From contig CM068835.1 in the NCBI GenBank assembly GCA_028554795.2, positions 62,583,719 through 62,647,718 of the forward strand: a stretch of 64,000 nucleotides of DNA, written 5' to 3'. Source of the stretch: Sinohyriopsis cumingii. Lineage: Eukaryota > Mollusca > Bivalvia > Unionida > Unionidae. Shown in pieces: positions 56,936 through 64,000 of this stretch. The translations under genes were made by a program, and so were the position numbers. Every line of letters starts with the position of its first letter. Within the stretch, counting starts at the first letter, position 1. The notes under the pieces were generated by a model. It had not been told where the DNA came from and did not search any database. It worked only from the letters and a program-made list of their open reading frames with translations.

Positions 56936-57745
56936 AAATCCACCAGAAACACAAATATTCTATCTCTTTAAAACTTTCCAGTTATCTACTAACAAACAAC
57001 TTAAAACACTCTTCCCGTATCACTTCCGTAACATTCATGTTGAAACTTAATAACAGTCCCTACCACAATTATAATCAAAGAGAGTAAGATACACAAACCT
57101 ACTTGTTATATTTAAATACTATAGTCTTAAAATAAGTAACAGAAAAGAATGAAAAGCAACAACGCTTGTAAAATTAATAAATATTATTTATTTCCTTAAA
57201 ACACAAATTGAAAAATAAAATAAAAAATAACTTACAGTATAGCGAACGAAATCGTAAACTCCTAAATGTTTTATTAATTCCAATCATATCAAGTAATCCA
57301 AATGAATTCCTAATGTATTATGAGTTATGGTCAGTAATGTATTGATGCATCTACAGTAAAGAAGATATAAATCCAAACAGTCGTTAATTGAATTCACAGT
57401 AATCCCGTACAACTATTATATATTCAAATAGTCTATAAATCAACTCAATGTATTTTCCAATTAATCTGACATGTTTCGAGCAAAGTATTTATAACGAATG
57501 ATTATATTTAATAAATGAACTCCTCTCAGTATAAAAAAGAATACTTTCATGACCGGTGGTACTACTAAGAATGTCTACATTTACGTAATGATTCTATAAT
57601 ATCTAATACCTTTACATAACAGAGAATGCAATACGAGGCTTGAAATAATAATCTTGGAAATCACGCTATCAGTAAATATATCAGCTATTTTAACACCATC
57701 TTTTTTGCATCTAGAATGGTGCATACCCTGGTATCAACTTGTTTA
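56936..57745. other. No gene recognised
   Basis: AT-rich. May include the eroded continuation of the polymerase remnant that follows, but nothing can be aligned. Confidence 0.45.
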
Positions 57746-57749
57746 CTAC

Positions 57750-58135
57750 CTATTTGCTAGTAGTGCTTTCAGGGAGCTCAAGTGAGTATTTACTTGTGTC
57801 GTACAAGCTGGCATATTCAGGGATATCGCGATAGACATCGACAGTCTCAGTCTGCAGCACCAGTCTGTCGGTGTCCATTTATAACACGACATCCTTTCCA
57901 CGACAGCTTAACTTGACAAAATTGTAGCCCACATCGTACATGATGTCCTTGATGAAGTCCAGGACTAACTGTCAGATACGCATGTGGCTGTGTAAATCCT
58001 TGACAGCCTTTTTGACATAAACATAAAGGAGGCCGATGCTGAATATTTTCCGGATCTGAACACTGGGTTTACAGTTAGGCGCCGATGCTTGTCGTCTTTC
58101 CCCTTAAACCTCATGCGATATAGGACACATGGTAC
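57750..58135 (-). pseudogene. Family-B DNA polymerase fragment (Polinton-like)
   Basis: The minus strand reads MYDVGYNFVKL from 57,941, a stop at 57,879-57,881, then MDTDRLVLQTETVDVYRDIP and 'YDTSKYSLELPE', ending in a TAG near 57,755. The MYD-hYN block followed by DTD is the palm of protein-primed family-B polymerases of Polintons; the usual DTDS is DTDR here. Upstream pieces 'RRLTVNPVFRSGK' and 'LLYVYVKKAVKDLHSHMR' lie in shifted frames. Dead fragment. It abuts the 3' end of the RTE-like LINE. Confidence 0.62.
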
Positions 58136-58203
58136 TCTTGGCATCCGTCCGTCACCGAGAGACGATGGCGTAGCTCCAAAGTACGCTTTTGCTTATCTTT
58201 CTT

Positions 58204-58531
58204 TCAAGCTCTCTTTTCAACTTGTTTTATTCTTCTCTCTTCCTCTGCGTTTTGAACTCCCTGCCTGACAGCTAGACGCCAGCTGGAACGGTTGTTTGCA
58301 CAGCTCTCCCAGTCGTTGACATTGATGTTTGCCGTCTTCATATCCTTCTTGCAAACATCTTTGTAGTGCAGATGTGGTCGTCCAGTTGGTCGTGCACCTT
58401 CTGCTAATTCCCCATATAACAGGTCTTTGGGAATGCGACCTGGGTCCATTCTTTTGACATGGCCAAGCCAGCGAACGCGCCATGGAGAACATGCTGTTCA
58501 TGTCTAGAACCTCTGTATTGGTTACTTTGTC
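58204..58531 (-). pseudogene. RTE-like LINE C-terminal region
   Basis: DKVTNTEVLD, then after a shift MDPGRIPKDLLYGELAEGAR, PTGRPHLHYKDVCKKDMK and RSSWRLAVRQGVQ. This is the conserved tail after the thumb in this LINE family. Confidence 0.8.
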
Positions 58532-60219
58532 CTACCACTGGATGTGCAGAATGCGCCGAAGACATCTCAGGTGGAAGCTGTTGAGTTTCCTCTCGTGTCT
58601 TGCATAGGTGGTCCATGTTTCGCTGCTGTAGAGAAGTGAGCTGAGCACGCAGGATTGGTAGACAAACAGTTTGGTCTTCTCGGTGAGGTTTGGGTTGTTC
58701 CAGACCCTCTGGTTAAGTCTGGCCATCGCTGCTGCTGCCTTGGCAATCCTGCCGCTCACCTCAGAATCAAATGAGAGTGAGCTGGAGATGTTAGGCCCGA
58801 GGTATGTGAAGTTCTCGACAACTTCCAAATTGTACCCATCTATGGTGACAGAGGGAGGGGAGTCTGTGTCCTGTGCCATTACATTCGTTTTCTTCAAACT
58901 GATGGTTATTCCAAATTCCTTACATGCATGGGAGAGGTGGCATACGAGCTGCTTAAGTCCATCTTCCGTGTGTGATGTCAAGGCTGCATCGTCGGCAAAG
59001 AGCCATTCACGGATGAGTACCTCTGTTACTTTAGTCTTAGCACGGAGACGGGCGCTTTTGAACAGCTTGCCGTCAGTCCTGGTATGGATGTACACTCCCT
59101 CGCTGCAGTCCTTGAATGCGTACTGGAGAAGCATGGAGAAGAAGATGGCAAAGAGCGTTGGCGCAAGGACACAGCCTTGTTTGACTCCGCTGATGACTTG
59201 GAATACTTCAGATGTTGCGCCATTGAAGCACACTGTGCGGTGCATGTTCTCGTGGAACGACATAATGACAGCAAGCAGACGTGGGGGCAGACGATCTTCT
59301 GCAGGAGTCTGAAGAGTCCACTCCGACTAACCAGGTCAAACGCCTTCGTCAGGTCTATGAAGGCAATGTAGATGGGCATCTGCTGCTCGCGGCACTTCTC
59401 CTGCAGCTGACGTAGTGAGAAAATCATGTCTACACTTGACCTGCCAGCTCGAAATCCACACTGGGACTCTGGGTAGACGCGAGAGGCTAGGATCTGCAAA
59501 CGCGCCAAGGCAACACGGGCGAAAGCCTTTCCGACAATGCTGAGGAGGGAGATGCCCCGATAGTTGTTGCAGTCGCTACGGTCTCCTTTGTTTTTGTACA
59601 AAGTGACGATGTTGGCGTCACGCATGTCCTGTGGGATGTATCCCTATTCCCAGCAAAGGCAGAGGAGTGTGTGTAGGGGCTGGAGCAGTGCTGGTTTTCA
59701 GCTCTTGAGGACTTCAGGCGGAATGCCGTTGCTTCCAGGAGCCTTCCCACAGGCAAGGCAATCGATGGATTTTCCAAGCTCTTCCAGGGTGGGCTGTGTG
59801 TCTAGCTCCTCCATGACAGGCAGGTCTGGAATGGCGTCCAGGGCAGCTCCAGTGGCATTGTTTTGGGTTGCATATAGCTCGAAATAGTGCTCAACCCATC
59901 GCTGCAGTTGTTTCCCTTGGTCTGTGATGACTTCGCCCGTCTTGGACTTGAGCGGGGCGGTTTTGTAGCTGGGGGGGGGGGCCTGTCCCCTTTTTGATAC
60001 CCTCATACATTCCTCTTGTATGCCCGGTGTCAGCAGCTGTCTGTATAGTGTTGCAAAGGTTCAGCCAGTAATTGTTGGCACAGCGGCGGGCGGTCTTCTG
60101 GGCGTTGTTCCTAGAAATCCAGAGGGCTTGTAGTGTTCTGGGGCTAGGTGCAGCCTTGTATGCCAGGAGGGCTTTCCTCTTCGCCTCAGTCACGGGCTCC
60201 ATCTCCTCCCATTTTGCCT
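58532..60219 (-). pseudogene. RTE-like LINE reverse transcriptase, several frames
   Basis: Order: WISRNNAQKTARRCANNYWL; the C-run frameshift at about 59,975; LEELGKSIDCLACGKAPGSN; VTLYKNKGDRSDCNNYRGIS; IYIAFIDLTKAFDLVSRSGL (first catalytic Asp); a shift at about 59,290; ISGVKQGCVLAPTLFAIFFS; WLFADDAALTSHTEDGLKQL (catalytic DD); FTYLGPNISSSLSFDSEVSG; LLYSSETWTTYARHERKLNS; and a TAG after LRRILHIQW. Confidence 0.85.
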
Positions 60220-60785
60220 CATACCAGTCGACATTCTTTCGCTCCCTCTTCCCGTAAGCTGTGATGGCTGAATTGTACAGAGTCACGGACTTGGGACCAC
60301 TTGGAGTCAATGGTGTCATCAGGTGTCACTTTGGTGAGGGCTTCCTTCAGTTTGCTGATGAAATGCTGTATTTTCTCTGGGTTGCTTGCACCGCAGGCGA
60401 TGATGCGTGGGTGACCCTTCTTCTTGGCGGCGTGCTGCTTCTTGGGTAATATTCGCACCTTGCTGGTCACGAGGGAGTGGTCCGTGTCACAATCGGCACT
60501 GTGGTAGCTGCGGGTGAGGAGAACACTGGCCAGTTCTGCACGCCTGGTGATGACGAGGTCTAGCTGGTGCCAGTGGCGTGAACGTAGGTGTCTCCACGAC
60601 ACCTTTGGTGGATCTCCTTGCATTTGAAGAAAGTGTTGGTCACATATAGGCTGTGGGAGCAGCACATCTCCAGCAGTCGCTGACCATTCTCGTTGATCTT
60701 GCCCCTTCCGTAAAAGCCGAGACATGTGGACCAGGCCTCATGGTCAGCTCCCACTCTAGCATTGAAGTCTCCTAGTACACACCGT
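60220..60785 (-). pseudogene. RTE-like LINE endonuclease, C-terminal part
   Basis: VLGDFNARVGADHEAWSTCL, then GRGKINENGQRLLEMCCSHS and 'HWHQLDLVITRRAELASVL', 'DCDTDHSLVTSKVRI' (D-DH motif). One frame change near 60,590. The N-terminal half is absent because of the 5' truncation. Confidence 0.8.
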
Positions 60786-61390
60786 ACTAATGGTATGGAT
60801 AAATGGGAACGTTCCTGGAAATGGGTGAACCTAAAATAGAGTATATATGGGTTAGACTGACCAGGATTGGTTAATAATATATGTTATGTTGTAGGAAAAG
60901 GATCTGAGAGCTTATCCAAGTTAAAAGTGAAAAAATAGAGACATTGTTTTATCGTTGGATTTTATGTCTTTTAACAGTCTTGAATTTGTAACACTTATTA
61001 CTAAAATTAGCACCTGACTCTTTGATGCGGAATATAAAGCATATGTTTCAAATACATGAAGGTCCAGAAAATGCCGCGGCTTATATCCATTCCTCTACAC
61101 AAAAGCTGATATCAATGTCTCATCTATACTGTTAAATATAGGTTTGATCATGAGCACTCAAAAGTTTTAAGTTATCGAATTTTTAATATCATGGTGTTTG
61201 CCGAGGTCTACGATGAGAACTGAATTGCTACCGTGAGTGCATAAACCGGGATCCGCTTGTCCAAGTTAGCAACTGTCTTCCCGAATACATGGTTCTCCTT
61301 TAGATTGAAGAAATCTTTTCAAAGTCCAATGTGCCTTTGGTTCTAAATATGAATATTAAGCTTCTATTAGGTGTCCATCCAGAGACTTTG
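60786..61390. other. No gene; reverse copy of a 24.4 kb repeat
   Basis: 61,118-61,190 ('aaatataggtttgatcatga') is the reverse complement of 24,450-24,530, differing at scattered sites. Nothing else recognised. Confidence 0.5.
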
Positions 61391-61391
61391 G

Positions 61392-61745
61392 TCAAATTCC
61401 AGTGATGCGTCTCAGCTCAAGATATGTAGCCTTGCATATGTTCATGACATGTTGGTGCAATGTGAAAGTACTGTCGAGAGTAACACCTAGGTTTCGTACT
61501 GATTGTGTGAATTTAATGGAGGCGTTGCTGATATGTATTGTTTGAGGTAAAGGATGTGAATGAGAAAGTCTTTGTGTTTTATAGTCATTCATCTGCAGCT
61601 TGTTACATGTCATCCATGATTTGACATCAGAAATGCACCTCTCTACACCTTGGATGGTAGCATCAACTTCAGTTGGGTGGCTAGATTTGTATATTTGGGT
61701 GTCATCAGCGTACAGTTGGTAAGACACTGGATGATGATCTATGAC
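61392..61745 (-). mobile_element. Fragment of the CR1/L2-like LINE reverse transcriptase
   Basis: Open minus frame: LYADDTQIYKSSHPTEVDAT, DVKSWMTCNKLQMNDYKTQ, VRNLGVTLDSTFTLHQHVMN, YLELRRITGI. Keeps the YADD motif that is altered only nearby in the 28.6 kb copy, and matches that copy closely. Truncated on both sides. Confidence 0.85.
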
Positions 61746-62400
61746 AGCTTACAGTATTGTGAATTATGTCCTAAGTAGTTGCAAAAATTATATTGACAGT
61801 TCAAAATTATTGTGTACTTCAAATTAGATCACTGTTGTTCCGAATGATATCCAATATATTACGCTGAAATGCACGTAAGCGGAAATGGTTTCGTGTGCTA
61901 AAATTCTTGATATAAATCAATTAAATAATCCTAAAATGTCGTTAAATTAATTAAGTTATTGCCACGTAGTACCAAAGTGTATGAGCGTCTTACAATTCCA
62001 ATGAATAATTGAAATAAATCAATTAAATCCACTCAAACGAACAAAATGACTCCCTTAAGACTGATGTTGAAGATAGGAATAACATAATTCTCAGGTAAAC
62101 ATCCACCATGTGAAAGCTAAGATGCATCTTTAGAACCAAAATGAAGGTCGAATAATTATTTCTAGATCATTATAACTGTCACAATATCAGGTCTTTTAGC
62201 AGTTAACTAATCATGAATTAGGTCATCTGTTTTTCCTAGCAGAACCCATGAGTAGCCCTCGAATATCATTAAGTTGTCATCAACGTTTCGTCTACAATTT
62301 CTAGTTTAAAAATTTACTAGAACATGTTTACCAAAGAGAATGACCATATCTTAAACTACAAACTCACAATCATGAATAAAAGCAATAATTTAATATTTAT
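61746..62400. other. No gene recognised
   Basis: AT-rich; nothing seen. Confidence 0.5.
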
Positions 62401-62814
62401 AGACTAATCGATCCTTACTATATATAGTAAAATCACTCAATGCACAACACATTATATGTATTTATTTTGGGGATATTGGCCAGAGCTTATTTTGTCCTGG
62501 GGAGGCGGATTATTCCTTTGGTGGTTTTGTTCTGCACCGGGAATAGATGAGAAACCGTTACATTTTTTCTTCTACTAAATACTACATCTGTATATGCAAA
62601 ATGAAATGGAATGCGCATTGATTAGAGGGATTGGAAGTTTTTCTTGGAACAAAAACACTGCAAATAAATATGAAAAGAAATAAACATTAATATTCATTTG
62701 GGAATTGTGGAAACCATTATTCCAACGGTAACTAATAAAAATGTGTTGCAATTCGAATGTAAGATTTTAGTTGGACGTACATTATAGATTCACTCTCGAC
62801 CCTTTTTACATGAG

Positions 62815-62945
62815 AGAGTAGTCTGCTAGATGTCTACACCACATTCGAACCCACGCACACAGAGGTGGGATGGCAGTGATCCGTATCGGTGAGAGCTTTA
62901 GAGCACTCGGCCTATCGGGGCCCCCTTCCTTGAGGCTTTAAAGAA
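62815..62945 (-). repeat. tRNA-like segment, copy 1
   Basis: The minus strand reads 'ggccccgataggccgagtgc', with a Leu/Ser-type tRNA A box (GGCCGAGTG), then after about 60 bases 'gtgcgtgggttcgaatg', a good B box. The cloverleaf is not complete, so I read it as a tRNA-derived SINE head or old tRNA copy, not a working gene. Confidence 0.5.
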
Positions 62946-63711
62946 GGAAGCAGAGCTATATATTTCATAGTTTAGTACCCAAGGCATTATTTTACAGCTA
63001 AAGAATGTTTGTAATACAACAGGAAATAAGTTTGCTCGCATGCCATTTGGCTTCGTTTCTACCAATCAGATGTAGGACTTGTTAGAATTGCAAACGGAAA
63101 AAAAACTAAAATACATTTGTGTGTGCCATGGGCAGAAGATGATTTTATAAGTAAATCTTTCCTATTGCTGAAAAGAAAGAAACATCAATGAACCATTTTT
63201 CGAACATTAACTAAGAATTATTTTCTTGTAATTCGAATGTAAGTTTGATAGCTGGACGTACATTATAGATTCACTCTCGACTATTTAAGATGTTATTGAC
63301 TAAATGATCTTTACAATCTATAATCATAACACTCAATGCACGACACAAATTATATTGTTATTTTGGGGATATTGGCCTGAGGTTATTTTGTCCTGGGTAG
63401 GCGGGTTTGGTCCTGTGTGGATTTTGTTCTGCACCAGGAATATTTGAGAAACCTTCTCATTTTTTCCCCTCTATTGAATACTACATAAGCACATGTAAAA
63501 TGAAATGAAATGCGCATTGATTAGATGGGTTGGAGGTTTTTCTTGCAACAAAATCCGTCCAATAAATATGAAAAGAAAGATAAATTAATGTTCATTTGGG
63601 AACTGTGGGTACCTTTATTCCAACAGGAACTGAAAAAAATGTGATGTAATTGTAATGTAAGTTTGATAGTTGGACGTACATTATATATTCACTCTTGACC
63701 CTTTTTACATG

Positions 63712-63850
63712 AGAGAGAAGTCTGCTTGATGTCTACACCACATTCTAACCCATGCACACATAGGTGAGATGGCAGTGATCCGTAACGGTGAGAACGTTAG
63801 ACCACTCAGCCACTTCGGGGCCACTCTCCTTGGGGCTTTAATGTAGGAAG
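63712..63850 (-). repeat. tRNA-like segment, copy 2
   Basis: Same as copy 1 within the second tandem unit: A box TGGCTGAGTGG, B box decayed to gggttagaatg. Confidence 0.5.
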
Positions 63851-64000
63851 GAGAGGAATATATTTCACAGTTTTTCAGCACTCAAGGCATTATTTTGCAC
63901 CTAAAATATTTTGCCCATGCAACAGGAAATAAGTTTGCTTGCATGCCATTTGGCTTCCGTTTCTACTAATCAGATGAGGGACTTGTTAGAGTTGCAAACG

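Larger units (their letters stand above)
58190..60785 (-). mobile_element. RTE-like LINE, 5'-truncated, few lesions
   Basis: The minus strand starts inside the endonuclease (VLGDFNARVGAD at about 60,770) and runs through reverse transcriptase to KQVEKRA and a stop at 58,204. It is clearly richer in G and C than the rest of the window. Lesions are few: a frameshift at a run of 11 C on minus (59,971-59,981), stops at about 59,700 and 58,530, and two or three other shifts. 5' truncation is normal for target-primed insertion. Clade given as RTE-like with reservation. Confidence 0.82.
62401..64000 (+). repeat. Direct tandem duplication, period about 896 bp
   Basis: 'ggggatattggcc' occurs at 62,469 and 63,365, and the following 620 bases match throughout (for example 'tgaaatgcgcattgattaga' and 'ggacgtacattatagattca' in variant forms). 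The second unit reaches 'gagttgcaaacg' at the window end, the same word that ends unit 1 near 63,090. 63,120-63,360 is a partial third copy of the segment's interior. No protein evident. Confidence 0.9.

Noticed and set aside
59971-59981. G-run as a regulatory quadruplex
   Set aside because: A single 11-base homopolymer inside a LINE coding frame; simple slippage explains it.
62815-62945. Functional tRNA gene
   Set aside because: A and B boxes are present, but the acceptor and anticodon arms do not pair cleanly and the segment is duplicated with surrounding repeat DNA.

Overview
This is AT-rich animal nuclear DNA, probably from a mollusc or another lophotrochozoan. The evidence is tRNA-headed SINEs, long (TA)n and (ACAT)n microsatellites, APE-type LINEs, a DIRS-like retroelement and Polinton-like remnants, with no operons, long uninterrupted genes or ribosomal RNA genes. 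The species cannot be fixed from the sequence, and no intact host gene of a known family is visible.

Left part (1-11 kb): mostly featureless DNA with two SINE copies, one split by a 188-bp hAT-like MITE, followed by a decayed DIRS-like tyrosine-recombinase retroelement at about 8.3-10.75 kb. The first repeat cluster lies at 11.13-18.25 kb. A Polinton/Maverick-like remnant lies at about 19.3-22.45 kb and carries a broken packaging ATPase on the minus strand. A CR1/L2-like LINE lies at 27.6-30.9 kb (minus strand).

The second repeat cluster, at 32.7-38.4 kb and 43.1-47.7 kb, is the reverse complement of the first in family content. A second LINE (39.4-43.1 kb, minus strand) separates its two halves. 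The two clusters together contain seven copies of a short signal-peptide-like coding segment and several copies of three other conserved open segments. They also share homologous microsatellites and old SINE fragments. I read them as units of a multicopy, largely decayed gene family that I do not recognise, spread by tandem and inverted duplication. One block of about 560 bp is nearly identical in inverted orientation across 30 kb.

Right part (47.7-64 kb): about 6 kb with nothing recognisable, a dispersed repeat shared with 23.6-24.6 kb, a family-B DNA polymerase fragment (57.75-58.13 kb), a fairly young GC-rich RTE-like LINE 5'-truncated at about 60,785, a fragment of the CR1/L2-like LINE, and a direct tandem duplication (period about 896 bp) with a tRNA-like segment that runs to the window end.

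Most positions for degenerate elements are approximate. Everything was read by eye, with no database search.
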